64,000 nucleotides of DNA. It comes from Codonopsis lanceolata. Lineage: Eukaryota > Streptophyta > Magnoliopsida > Asterales > Campanulaceae. This document shows positions 47,677 to 59,561 of this stretch, one piece after another. Position numbers and translations under genes: made by a program. The notes under the pieces are model-generated. The model did not search any database, was not told where the DNA came from, and saw only the letters and a list, made by a program, of their open reading frames with translations. Numbering within the stretch: the first letter of the stretch is position 1; each line of letters begins with the position of its first letter. Location: assembly GCA_013146195.2 (NCBI GenBank), contig CM028379.1, positions 92,051,401 to 92,115,400 on the forward strand, given 5' to 3'.

Positions 47677-49440
47677 ATGGATTCTCAATATGAGAACGTT
47701 GTTCGTCCTCCTACTCTTACTAATGCAAACTACTATATTTGGAAAGTCAAGATGCGCATCTTCATCAAATCGATTGATGAAAAAGCGTGGCTTGCTGTCT
47801 GGAATGGATGGAGTCCTCCTAAAACTACAGATTCTGATGGTGATGTCAAGGTCGCCAAAGAATCTGAATGGTTCAATGAAGATAGGAATACTACGTCCTT
47901 TAATTCCAAAGCCTTCTCTGCTATATATAAAGCTTTAGATGCTAATACCTTTAGGGTGATTGCCAACTATGAATCTGCTAAAGATGTTTGGGAGGCCCTT
48001 CAGACCTTATGTGAGGGACCTGCCAGTGTTCGTGCCTCTAAGTTAAGACTGCTCACCACTCAATTTGAAAATACCAGAATGAATGAATCTGTATACATTA
48101 TGTCTTATTATGGTAGACTTCTTGACATGTCAAATTCTGCTCTTGCTTTAGGAGATCCCATCACTAATGAACGTCTTGTTAGCAAGATGATGAGAACTTT
48201 GCCTGAAAGGTTCAATGTCAAAATATGTGCTATTGAGGAAGCACATGATATTGACAAGTTGAGTTTTGAATGATTGGCTGGTATCCTTCAAAACTTTGAA
48301 TTGAACCTAAATGATCAAATCAAACAAAAAGGCAAAGGAGCTTCATTATCTTCTACACCTATTGTGAAAAATATTGCTATGCCTGCTCCTATTGATATCT
48401 CTTCTGACTTACTTGAAATTCAAAAAGACATTGATGAGTCTGATTTTGGAGAAGAATCTATAGCTCTTTTGACTACCAAATTTAGATTTTTTTTGAAAAA
48501 TAAGAGTCAAAATAAGACTCCATCATCAAACTCCAAAAACAATTTTAAACCTGATTCTGGAAAATTTGTTCCCAAGGAAAATTCTTTCCAAACTCCAGAA
48601 AAGCCTTTCACAAACCCCTTTGCTTCAAAGTCTTCTTACAATGGTAAGAACATTGAGTCAATTCAATGTAGAGAGTGTCAAGGGTATGGTCATTATGCTA
48701 ACCAATGTGCAAATACTCTAAGGAAAAAGGGTTTGAATTTTTCAGCAACTCTGAGTGATAGTGATGGGAGAAGATCCAGTTATCCTAATCCCTCTACCTG
48801 TTGTTTATGATTCGGCGAAAGTGCGGGTTCTCCGATCAATGTGACATCCAATGTAGCTACATCGAGTCACATCGAGAAGATGCGATGAGAAGCGAGGGAT
48901 GATCTCTACTGTTTTAACTCCACAGTCCCAGATGATGGTGGAGATTGAGTCGACTTCTTTGGAAGGGTACAAGGAACTGTACAAAGATTGGGAGAAACGA
49001 GCTCACCAAGTTACATTGCTTGGTAAGGCAAACGAGCTATTGAAAAAGGCCAATGAAGATCAGAAAGATTGCATAGTAAGGCTGGAAAGCTTGCTAAGCA
49101 AAAAAGATGTTGAGATCGAAGGGTTGAAGGAGCAGCTCATTCAAGCAAAAGAAACCATTGCCAAATGGAATTCAAGTCAACATAAAATGGATGAGATGCT
49201 CAATTCAGGTAACTCATCCAAGGCAGGTATTGGTTTTGTTCCAAAAGTGTTTGTGAGAGAAGGAGAAGGCACATCGAACCGAATTTTCGAAACGATTTCT
49301 TGAAAAGCCAAAATCAAGAAAGAAAAACTTTGTTTGTCACTTCTGCCATAAGCCTGGACATATACAACCTTTTTGTTTTCTGAAAAAGGCTATATATGAA
49401 GATGAAGTTAGGCAGGCTTTCTTGGCGAAAAATCAGATGC
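47677..49440 (+). pseudogene. Sirevirus gag
   Basis: I choose the Met at 47677 (MDSQYENVVRPPTLTNANYY) rather than 47656 because copia gags begin just before the PPxL..NY..W motif. Residues 1-200 are the UBN2-type gag core (YYIWKVKMRIF; VWEALQTLCEG; LVSKMMRTLPERF). One TGA (48271-48273) interrupts the frame, which continues to 48810 with a zinc knuckle CRECQGYGHYANQC. A shifted frame 48899-49303 encodes a Lys/Glu-rich coiled coil (LLKKANEDQKDCIVRLESLL), followed by a second knuckle CHFCHKPGHIQPFC at about 49340. Gag packages RNA in particles; at least one stop and one frameshift disable it. Confidence 0.85.
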
Positions 49441-51330
49441 AACATCGAATGAAACAGCCAATGCAACAACCAATGTAGCAACATTGGAAGTCACATTGGA
49501 AGTCTCATTCGAAGTTACATCAGAAATCTCTTTCTCAGAAAAATCAACCTAAAGTTTTTAAACAGATGCCTAAGGGTAGTAATGACAAAGGCAAGTCCAA
49601 ATACTGTGAACCTTTTGACATATGTCCTGGTGCTACAATGTCTGATGATGAGATGTGCAATGTTACCTTTACTTCTTTGAAATCTCATATAGCTGGGTCA
49701 TGGTACTTTGATAGTGGTTGCTCTAGACATATGACAGGTTCAGTTGAGAATTTGAAAGATTATGTGAGCATCAATGGTGGTTCAGTGACCTATGGAGGTG
49801 GTGCCAAAGGCAAGATAATTGGCAAAGGAACATTGAATGTTGAAGGTCTTCCAAATCTCACCAATGTTTATCATGTGGAAGGACTTAAAACAAATTTGAT
49901 CAGTATAAGTCAATTGTGTGATGATGACCTTCAGGTAAGGTTTGATAAAAATTCTTGTGAAGTTTTTGATCAAACTAACAAATGTCTTCTGACAGGTACA
50001 AGGTCATCTGACAATTGTTATATGTTCAACAATAGCCAATCATGCCAAAAAGCTAGTCTTGATGTTACAGATCTTTGGCATTAGAAACTTGGACATATGA
50101 GTTTTCGTAAGCTCCATGAGCTTGTGAAACATGATGCAGTGAAAGGGCTACCAAACTTGGATAAGAATTATACAAAGGTATGTGGTCTCTGTCAAAAAGG
50201 TAAGCAAAACGAGGCATCTCATCCTCCTATATCACAATGTTCCACATCTAGGTGTCTAGAGATGATTCATACTGATCTCATGGGTCCCATTGAGGTAGAA
50301 AGTTTAGGAAGAAAAAAATACACTTTTGTATGTGTGGATGACTTTTCTAGATACACTTGGGTGATTTTCTTGAGAGAAAAATCTGAAACCTTTGAGGCAT
50401 TTAAAATTTGGTACACCCGTGTGATGAACTTGTATGATCTAAAGCTTATTAGAATTAGATCAGATCATGGCACGGAATATGAAAACTCATCCTTTTCTAA
50501 CTATTGTGCCTCTAATGGCATCTCTCATGAATTTTCTGCTCCCAAAACTCCACAACAAAATGGAGTGGCGGAAAGAAAGAATAGGACATTACAAGAGATG
50601 GCAAGGGTTATGTTGACCTCAAAAAAGTTGGCAAAAGATTTTGGGCGAAGCCTTAAATACAGCTTGTCACATTGGAAATAGGGTTTTCTTGAGACCAGGT
50701 AGTACAATGACTCCTTATGAAATTTTTCTTGGAAAGAAACCAACCTTAAAATATTTTCATGTTTTTGGTTGTGTGTGCTACCTTCTCAATGATAGAGACC
50801 AACTTTCTAAGTTTGATTCTAAAAGTGACAAGTGTGTCTTCATGGGTTATTCTACTAATAGTCGGGCTTACAGAGTTTTTAATCTCAGGACTAAGACTAT
50901 TATGGAATCTATGAACATTGTCTTTGATGATCTAACGGATCTTGGCCATAAAACTGTTGAAGAAGATGTTTCAGGAATCCTTGATTTTGGAGATATTGAT
51001 CCAGAACCGATCGAATCCGGTGAACCAGGTGATCAAGCGATCTGCAGATTCGAGCGATGTGTGATTCAGAATGTGACACCCAATGTGATTCTGAATGTAG
51101 CTACATCGGAAGTCACATTGGACAGAAACTTGGCAGAAGCTGAAACTAATCCAGAACAGGCAGATAATCAGTCCAGTTTGACTGATCAGGGATACGACAT
51201 ACCAAGCAAAATTCAGAAAATACATCCCTCTTCTCAGATCATAGGTAATGTTCAGGATGGTGTATCAACTAGAAGAAAAGGTAAGGTGGATTACAAAAAA
51301 ACTTGCTTGCATGTCCACACTAGAATTTGA
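49441..51330 (+). pseudogene. Sirevirus protease and integrase
   Basis: The 49566-50084 frame has the aspartic protease active site in SWYFDSGCSRHMTG and the typical NVYHVEGLKTNLISISQLCD. An amber codon (50082-50084) falls at LWH/KLGHMS, where other copia elements have a sense codon. 50097-50640 gives the integrase HHCC finger (LGHMSF...CGLCQKGKQ) and core: IHTDLMGP (D), IRSDHGTEYENSSF (D), PQQNGVAERKNRTL (E). After a frameshift near 50640 the GKKP motif (PYEIFLGKKPTLKYFHVFG) and the C-terminal region continue to 51330. All catalytic residues remain; the breaks are one stop and one shift. Confidence 0.9.
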
Positions 51331-52887
51331 TGAAATCCATGCATCTTGTTTTGTTTCCACCATTGAACCCAAAAATGTGCATGAGGCTCTTAAGGATGAA
51401 TGTTGGATAAATGCCATGCAAGAAGAACTAGACCAATTTACTAAAAACGATGTTTGGTATCTTGTTCCTAGACCCACTTCTGTAAATGTTATTGGAACAA
51501 AATGGATTTTCAAAAACAAAACTAATGAAGTGGGAGAGATAATAAGAAACAAAGCTAGACTTGTGGCTCAAGGGTATACACAGGTTGAGGGGGTGGATTT
51601 TGATGAAACCTTTGCTCCTGTAGCCCGTATTGAGTCCATTCGTCTGCTGCTTGCCATTGCATGTTTTCTTGATATAACTCTTCAACAAATGGATGTGAAG
51701 AGTGCTTTCTTAAATGGCATCCTTGAAGAAGAAGTTTTTGTTGAGCAACCAAAAGGTTTTGAGGACCCCCATAAACCCAGTCATGTGTTTAAGCTAAAAA
51801 AGGCCTTGTATGGTCTCAAACAAGCTCCTAGAGCTTGGTATGGGAGACTTACAGACCATCTTTTGAAAAGTGGGTTTAGAAGGGGAGAGGTGGATAAAAC
51901 TCTTTTTATTCAAAATCAAGACAAACACATTTTGATAGCACAAATTTATGTTGATGACATTGTGTTTGGATCCACCTCCAAGTCCTTAGAAAAAGAATTT
52001 GTTAATTGCATGACTTCCACTTTTGAGATGAGCATGGTAGGAGAGTTGACCTATTTTTTAGGAATTCAGATAAAACAATTACATGAAGGGATGTTCATAT
52101 CTCAAGCCAAGTATGCTCTTAACTTGGTGAAGAAATTCAATCTTGAGAATGGAAAACAAAAGAAAACCCCTATGGGTACATCCAATAAACTCAATAAGGA
52201 TGAAAAATCTGAAAGTGTTGACCATACACTATATAGGAGTATGATTGGAAGTCTGTTGTATTTGACTGCCACCCGCCCAGACATCATGTACAGTGTGTGC
52301 TTGTGTGCTAGGTATCAAGCAAACCCAAAAGTCTCTCGCTTGAAGGCCGTGAAAAGAATTATTAGGTATGTTGGTGAGACTTGTGCCATGGGTTTGTGGT
52401 ATACTAAACACACAAACACCAATCTTGTTGGTTTTAGTGATGCCGATTGGGCTAGCAGTGTTGTGATATGAGAAGCACCTCAGGTGGATGTTTTTATTTG
52501 GGAAATAACTTGATTTCATGGTTTAGTAAGAAACAAAATTGTGTTGCCCTATCAACAGCTGAATCTGAGTATATAGCTGCTGGTAGTGGATGTACACAAC
52601 TTTTATGGATGAATCAAATGATCAAGGATTATGGTTTACACAGCAATGTATTAACCATGTATTGTGACAACACTAGTGCCATAAGTATAGCTAAAAATCA
52701 TGTTCAACACTCTAGAACTAAGCACATTGACATAAGACACCATTTTATTAGAGACTTGGTTGAACAAGGCATTGTTTGCATTGAACATGTGGGAACAGAA
52801 AATCAACTGGTTGATATTTTCACAAAGAGTCTAGATTTTGAGAGATTTATAAATTTTAGAAAATCTCTCGGTATGTGTGCCATGTGA
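51270..52887 (+). pseudogene. Sirevirus reverse transcriptase and RNase H
   Basis: Enters by a frameshift near an A-run at 51294-51301. RT motifs in order: ALKDECWINAMQEELDQF, NKARLVAQGYTQVEGVDF, ETFAPVARIESIRLLLAIA, QMDVKSAFLNGILEEEV, KKALYGLKQAPRAWY, IYVDDIVFGST (catalytic YVDD), SLLYLTATRPDI. A second shift at about 52468 leads to RNase H: SAESEY-type block STAESEYIAAGSG, YCDNTSAISIAKN, SRTKHIDIRHHF. It ends at TGA 52885-52887. Catalytic residues look intact; the two shifts prevent a full polyprotein. Confidence 0.9.
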
Positions 52888-54056
52888 CCCCTCACTTTTA
52901 TTTTAAAAAAATAAAAATATGTATGCATCTTGCATTGTTTTTAGGGGGGCACACTAGTTTCATTCTTTATGTTTTAGTACCTTTGTTTGTTGACCTGGAT
53001 ATGCATTCAATATCTGTTGTGATTTTCATGTTCTGATTCTCCTCACCATCTCCCTTAAAAGGTTTATTGAAATTGAAAAATCTTAAGACCACAAAGGAAA
53101 GAGCTACCTTTTGAAATTTTTGGGATGCTGCAATTTGTCAAAGTACTATGGAGCTTCGACTCTCATAGGTTGATCTTGAAAAAATTGACTCCCTTTAATT
53201 GATAAAGTGTGAAAGCTACCTAACGGAAAAGAGCTACCTATGAACAAGGTTGTGGCACCTTTCTTTTGGAACTATGAATCCTCGGATTACATGGGTTGAT
53301 CAATAAGAAAAGTTGCTACCCTTGGTAAATAGTGTGAAAGGTTCCTAGTGGCATGTGTAGAATATACTTGAAATAAAGTAAAGCTATTCTCCTAGGGAAA
53401 TAAAGTACCTATGGTTTTTATGGGAGTTATGTGCTAATTTGGTGAAGGAAAGATGAGAATTTGTACATAAAATCACAACTTTGGCGAATGTGTCTTCCAA
53501 TGCAGCTACATTGGGAACTACATTCAGATGATCTAGACATATCACATGTGTGTGACTGCATTGTTTCTATTGTTTTTTAGCTCATGTTAGGCATATTTTC
53601 TAGGACATATTTTGTGTTGATCATATCAGCCCCTTGATGTTTTTGTTTCTATAAGCAGATTAGTGCAATCTCTATTCTATTGTTCACCATGTTGATATTT
53701 TATGTGGTTGTCTAATCTGTGTGTTGTTCATGAGGCCCTGAACTAATTTATGATTACTGTTTTCGGCATGTTGGTGTGGTGGCAATTTTGGTTAATTAAG
53801 TGTTGTGTATCCTCAAAATACTTGATTAATTTTGAAATATTCAATTTTTGAAATCTGAAATTAGTTGTTATTTTCTCACATTTTATCCTCCACCTATTTC
53901 TCACGGGAATTACAACTGATTTTTATCTCTCATTGGTGATTGGTTAAGATTTGATTTTTCATCCAAATTTGAATTTTTGGTTAAGTGGATTAGTCTTCTC
54001 TCATCCCATGTAATTAAGTCTAACGGCTAATTGTCATTAGTGTTAGTATTAGTGTT
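52888..54056 (+). other. Sirevirus spacer between pol and ORF3
   Basis: Non-coding. Holds an imperfect direct repeat of 130-bp period (AAAGAGCTACC at 53099 and 53229, each followed by GGTTGATC and GTGTGAAAG) and one copy of the palindrome family (AATGCAGCTACATTGGG near 53498). Could serve as the leader or promoter for ORF3, but nothing proves it. Confidence 0.6.
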
Positions 54057-56323
54057 GTGTTTCAGGAAGGAAGAAATCACTTCTCCCAGAAGCTTCGCAT
54101 CCTTCATAACTCTGGCAGAAAATTTCTTGCAGACCATCTTCATCGAAATTCTCTTCCCTCATCTTCCATTTTTGCTCCTCTCCACAAATTACCCATGGCC
54201 TCTCCATCATCCTCTACACACGAAGTTCCCATTCAAAATCCACCCTCTGATGTAGCTTTCGATGAAGCTACATCGACTCCCCTTTCTTCTCCTGAAAATC
54301 CCCTAACAGCTATTGTAGTTGCTCAGCCATTACCTGAACCCTTGACTATGATACTTCCAGGTGAGAAAGGAAACGCAATTGATGTAGAAAATCCAGGTGA
54401 TTTATCAGGGTTACCCCAAATTGGTAACCCTAGCTCGCGAAAATCGAAGAGGCTCAGAGGGATTCCCTCAAATTTCGAAAATCCAAGTGAAGAGGATGTT
54501 CTAGCTGCCAAGAAACACAAAGTGGTTCCAAGAATTTTTGAAGAACCAGTGGCCATTGAAAGCGACCCCGATGATGAGGATTTTGTTCCTAAAACAGGGC
54601 CAACCCCGGTGGTTCAAGAACCAGTTTCTCAACCTGCTTCTCCCATAATTTCTCCAGTCGAAGAGGAAGCCAGGGACGATGATTATCCCATACCATCGCC
54701 GTGAGTGGTATTTCCACCAGATTCCTCAGCTCAAGCTCAAGAATCCTCTGATTCTGAACATAGTTCTCCTTCAGCGTCCATCGCTGAAATCAATTTTTCT
54801 GATGAAGATCGAACGTTGGCAGATTATCTTGTTCACTTGAAGACTGCTTCTCCTTAGAAATCTCCACGGTCTTCCCATCCTGTTGCAGAAAATTTAGCTC
54901 ATCAGTCCAACTCCTCCGAATTTGATGACAGTTCGGACAAGAACTTTGAAAGTAAAGAAGCCACGCCTGTAGATAGCGAAGACACTGAGGAAGCTCTTGT
55001 GCGATTCACCAGAAGCTGGGCATCTTCAGCCAATGTAGCTACTAATGTAGCTACATCCAAAATTTCCAAGCCTTTTGCTTCTGTGACCACTTCAGTTGGT
55101 AAACCATTCTCATCTAAGTTTATCTCAAAAGCTGCATTTATTCGTTATAATACTTCTCGTAAAATAGTGGATGAACGAATTATTCTCTCAGATGAGTTGT
55201 CTGCACAAAACCCGACTTAATTTTTTACTGATAGAGGTCTGATAGGGACACTTTCTTCAACCTCCCCATACTTTCGAGACCTTATATACGAATTTTATGC
55301 TAATCTTGAAAAGTGTATCTCCTCAGCCTCTGATGCTAGGTTTGAAAAAAAATTTGTTCGTGGTAAATGGTATGATTTTTCCTCTTCAATCATCAATGAC
55401 ATGTTTAACACTCCTGTATCTGGTCATTTTGCTATGAATTCTGATTTAAATCTGTGTGCATTGGAATTGTCTGGTGGCACCCTGACCAAGTGGCCTGGGA
55501 AAGGCTCATCCATTAGTACTTCACATCTTTCCTCACTTTATGCTCTTATGCACAAGATATGCTGTGCAAATTGGTCACCCACCACAAACACAAATACACT
55601 CACTGAAGAACATGCAAGGGTTTTGTATCAGATTGGGACTAATAAACCCTTTGATTTTGGATATTTTGTTTTTAGAAAGATCACCTCTATTGCAGAATCT
55701 GAGGGTGATAAGAGATCTTTAATTTTTCCTTCTTTGATTTACAAGATCTTAGTCTCCCAAGGATACTCTCCCTCTGCTAGCACTAGACTCTCTCCCATTC
55801 TTGAACCTCTACACATCTCAGCCAAACTTTTGAGAGGGGATAGAATTGTAAATCTTCCTCTTGTCCATCCATATGTTCTAGTTTCTTCTACTCCTGGTTC
55901 TTCACAACCATGTGTTCCTTCTTCTGTCAATGCTACTTCTAATGTAGCTACATCAGCTATCTCTACACATCCTTCTGCCCCTATCTCCATAGCTTTTATA
56001 TCTGAACAACTGAACATGGTGAATTCTCAATTGGAAATTCTGGAATCTCAATCCTCTCTGCTTAAATCATTAGCCTCTCAATACACTTCTTGGTTGGCCT
56101 TGCATTCTGGCCAAATAGGGGGTGTAAATGTTAGTGTAAGTGTTCCTCCTTCTGGCCGAAGGCTGAAGTTGATCTTGAAGTTGATCCTGCTTCTGGTAAA
56201 AGATTGATCTTTGGCGTGGTTCTTGTGGTTGCTTTGACATTCTGCGTGGTCATACATTTGGGAAATTTGTGGTTGATGTTATCTAAACAATGTTTCACAT
56301 TTGGGTCTGTAATCTGTTCTTAA
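54057..56323 (+). pseudogene. Sirevirus env-like ORF3
   Basis: One frame from 54057 (a second Met, MASPSSSTHEVPIQ, at 54195) to 56160, broken by three stops (54702, 54856, 55218). The N-terminal ~350 residues are Ser/Pro/acidic with a basic patch SSRKSKRLRG. From about 55220 comes the plant-transposon/env-like domain (YFRDLIYEFYANL; KKFVRGKWYDFSSSIINDMF), then SEQLNMVNSQLEILESQSSL (coiled-coil-like) and LHSGQIGG. At about 56160 the homologous reading shifts frame and ends at 56323 with KRLIFGVVLVVALTFCVV, a hydrophobic stretch of about 20 residues consistent with a membrane helix. In SIRE-type elements this ORF has been called env-like; the function is unproven. Confidence 0.7.
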
Positions 56324-56536
56324 ACTGCTTTGATTGGTGATTTGGTCTGTAACTCCTTCAAACTGATTGGTTGGTTATGGTTGTTGGTTATGGCTCTCAC
56401 AGCATTTCCATTATTTCTGATTAGTGCTTATGTTTAGGGGGTGAATTGTTTGGATTTTTTCTCTCTAACATTTGCAGGATGAAGTTTGGATTGTTGTTGG
56501 AACACTTGCTTTGGATTTGACCAGAAATGCTCAACA

Positions 56537-56547
56537 AAGGGGGTGAT
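56537..56547 (+). promoter_or_regulatory. Sirevirus polypurine tract
   Basis: AAAGGGGGTGAT directly before the 3' LTR start; the fragment at 33753-33764 has AAAGGGGGAGAT in the same place. Confidence 0.85.
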
Positions 56548-57431
56548 TGTAAGGGTAAAATAGGTCATGCCTATTTTTACTTATTTCCCCTTTCATGGTC
56601 AAAATATTATTTTTGTAAAGTTTGTAGTAATTTAGGATTTGATATATTTTATTAGATTTAGTTGTGGTATATTTGGTATCACAATCTTTTATTAGATATT
56701 GGTACATCTTTTTTGGTAACTAAATCTTAGCATAAATCCTAGTCAAACCAAGATTCTTGAACACTTTCATATTTGGTAATAAAATCCCAAGGATTTGGTA
56801 AGTTGTTGGAATTTCCTTATTGCTAATCCTTTTCCTTGTAGTAGATGGGATGTTTGCGTGTTTGTAGGACATCGCATAGCTATAAATAAAGGAGCAAGGA
56901 TACGGGCTGTTTGCAGAGCTTGAACGTGAGAATAAAAGCCATTAAAAGCTGTGCGCATATATCAAGTTTTCAGAAGCTGTTTTCTGTTCAGAAGAGAAGC
57001 TATTCGGCTGAAGCTGTTGATGTTATAACATTGGGAGTAACATCAAAGTTCTTAAAACTGTTTTGTCTTCCTGTTCAGTCTTAGTAAGTTGATTTTGTTT
57101 CTTCCCACGTTTTGTCTAATCTGTTTATGTGGGGTTTTTGTTCTCCAAGACTCATTGTCTTGTGAGAATATTTTGTGAGTGATTTCACAATTGATTTTGT
57201 AAAACGATTATTATTTTTAGTGAAATCTTTGTGGCCTTGAGGCTAGGTCTACAAGTATTATCTTGTAGATTGTTTTTGGTAAACGTTTGCATTCAGTTTT
57301 CTGTTTTGTTGTTTATTCTTCCGTTGATATAATCTTCTTTGACCATTGTGATTCCCATTATAGCTACATTCATAGCTACATTGGAAATTACTTTGGTTTC
57401 TCTTGAGAATCCTAGCTATTGTGTTCTTTCA
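56548..57431 (+). repeat. Sirevirus 3' LTR
   Basis: 884 bp, aligned end to end with the 5' LTR; one 1-bp length difference near 56810 (TTGGAATTTCC against TTGGATTTCC). Confidence 0.95.
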
Positions 57432-58600
57432 GAGATACCGCATGTGTTCCAGGTAAATTGGCTAGAGGTTTTTAATGAACATTCTGCATGACTCAGCCGG
57501 ATCAGGTCTGTCAAAAGTCCGGGCCAACTTTCTTTTCCACCTAACTGCAAACTCAGCGCATGTTTCTTTCTCCCGTTGGGTGCACGACTCAAGGTCCCTT
57601 CTATTTTCAGGGGCGGTGTTGTCTTTATATCTTTCAAGGAACCCTTCAGCTATTTGGTCCCAAGTATTCATGGTGCCACTATCAGACAACATTAGTCATT
57701 GCTTGGCAGCCCCTATTAAGGTGAGGTGAAAATTGGAAGCCATAGCCTCAAAGCTAGCTCCCCTTGACTGCATGCCAGTGGAATAAGATTTTAAGTGGGA
57801 TATAGGGCATCCAGTCCCATCAAATTTTTCTATGTCGGGCATTTTGAACTTTGAGGGTAGTATTGCTGAAGGTTGCAATGTTAGTGCCTGCGTAGAAATT
57901 TCCCCTTTGTTCAGAAGTTTGAGCATCATGGTCTTCATATTTTCCATGTCGGCCTCCATTTTGGTGGCTGGGGGAGTTGGCTTTTGGTATATACTGGCTA
58001 GACTAGGGAAGGCTGGGTTAATTTCTGGCTGGGGTATCTGGTAAGGGTTTTGGACTGGATATGGATATTGGGTTGGATATGGGTCCCGAGTTGGTGGATT
58101 TTGGACGAGATAGGGATTCTGGACTGGTGGGTTTTGGGTAGTATATGGATTCTGGGTTGGTGGGTTATTGACGGTTTCAGCTTGGCGACCAGGATCATTG
58201 AAAGGTAAGTATGTAGTAACTTGGCCTGGTGGGTTATAGCTTTTTGGGTCCATATGTGGCTGTTTTGGAGTGGGTTAATCATGGGAAAAGGAAGGTCATT
58301 TGGGCTCTGGGGAATATTGGCGCTTGGGAGGGGATATGGAGGATATGACGGGTAAGGACTGATATTTGGGTAGTAGGGACTCGGTGGGGGATTTGGATTC
58401 GGGGTAGTGGCAATATTTGGTGGGTTAGTGTTTGGATGAGGAATTGGGTTTGGAGGTACATGAGATGTTGATGCTTCCTAGGGGATTGTAGGGAAAGAGT
58501 TCACCTCACCACCAGATTTTAAACTTTGCACCAGACTAGCCATTTGGCTCATCATACGATCAGTCGCTGCACCCAACTTTTGGTCTAACCATTCCTACAT
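57432..58600 (-). pseudogene. Tat gag, N-terminal half
   Basis: Leftward: WLDQKL-type N-terminus near 58590, a stop near 58480, then a Pro/Asn/Tyr-rich segment with QNPY repeats (58230-58030). Next are MEADMENMKTMMLKLLNKGE and the Ty3/gypsy gag core (KFDGTGCPISHLKSY; FLERYKDNTAPENRRDL; KETCAEFAVRWKRKLART), broken by one stop near 57693. The frame reaches the sirevirus junction within FIKNLQPIYLEHMRYL and resumes at 46736. At least two stops and one shift. Confidence 0.85.
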
Positions 58601-59542
58601 TGCCGAGTCGAGCGCCACTCGAGCCCTTGAATGCACCCATAGCGGACTTCACTTTCTGGCGCCATACTTGCTCGGATCTGTACCCTCTGCATCGATTCTT
58701 CCCTTGTCCGATCGATCGATACCCTCGTTCGATTTCGCACTTATTTCGTACTAACCGGCCAAGATCGTATGCCTTTCCAAATTCGGGCCAGGTTTCTGAG
58801 GAAAATGAGTTGTGGAGGAGGTATCAGAAGGCTGGCTGAAGGCTTTCTGGGCTTGGAGTACAGCGTGCCTTTATTAGTATATTTTATTATTATTTATTTA
58901 TGTTCCCTACAATTGACCGGATAAGCACCTGCTTTATTTTGACAGTCTCATGACTTTCCCTGGAATAGTGAATTCTTTCTCCAGAGTATAGGACCAACGT
59001 ATTCCACTTGCCTTTCGACTCCCCAAGATCGGACTTATCCCAGGTGAAGGGCATATACTCTTTCCAGGATCCACCATTCGAAAATGGTCTAGGTCGAGCA
59101 TCAGAGAATAACAAATCAGCCCATGTTTATTTTTCATTATTTTTTTTTTGTTGCGCAATTTATTTTCATTTTTTTTATATATTTCTAACTTGCGCATTAT
59201 ATATATATATATATATAAAAAAGCAAAAAAAATTTCGAAAAAATTTTCAAAAAAAAAGGAATATATATATATATATATATATATATATCTTTTTTGAAAA
59301 TTTTTCAAATTTTTTTGCTTTTTTAAGAATATTTTTAAATATATCTGCAACAGTTATCGGAACGAAACTGCTATAAGATGGATGATCATATCCACAAATA
59401 TAGACACGGATGTATAGGAACGCAATATTCAAATGCATAAATTAATATAACAAGCATACTTTAGACAGAAACAAAGAAAAACAAAAAAAAACGTTTTTGT
59501 TTTACGAATCTAGCCCTCCATTTTATTAAAAATAAAACGATC
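58601..59542 (-). other. Tat element 2 leader (PBS to gag)
   Basis: Untranslated. 59216-59325 is an A/T inverted repeat (AAAAAAGCAAAAAAAATTTC and GAAAATTTTTCAAATTT...GCTTTTTT) around an (AT)n run at 59260-59288. Frames in this stretch are simple-sequence artefacts. Confidence 0.7.
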
Positions 59543-59560
59543 TCCCCAGCAGAGTCACCA
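59543..59560 (-). promoter_or_regulatory. Tat element 2 primer binding site
   Basis: The minus strand reads TGGTGACTCTGCTGGGGA one base inside the LTR; differs from element 1 (TGGCGACTCTGCTGGGGA) by one C-to-T change. Confidence 0.8.
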
Positions 59561-59561
59561 C

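Larger units (their letters stand above)
46737..57431 (+). mobile_element. Complete sirevirus-type Ty1/copia element
   Basis: 10,695 bp: 5' LTR, PBS, gag, protease, integrase, RT, RNase H, spacer, env-like ORF3, polypurine tract, 3' LTR. Perfect GAGAT target duplication at 46732-46736 and 57432-57436. The domain order (integrase before RT) makes it Ty1/copia; the extra ORF after pol and two zinc knuckles suit the SIRE/sirevirus lineage. By eye I count about two dozen differences between the LTRs, so it is moderately recent. Stops and frameshifts in every ORF make it defective. It interrupts the gag of Tat element 2. Confidence 0.95.
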
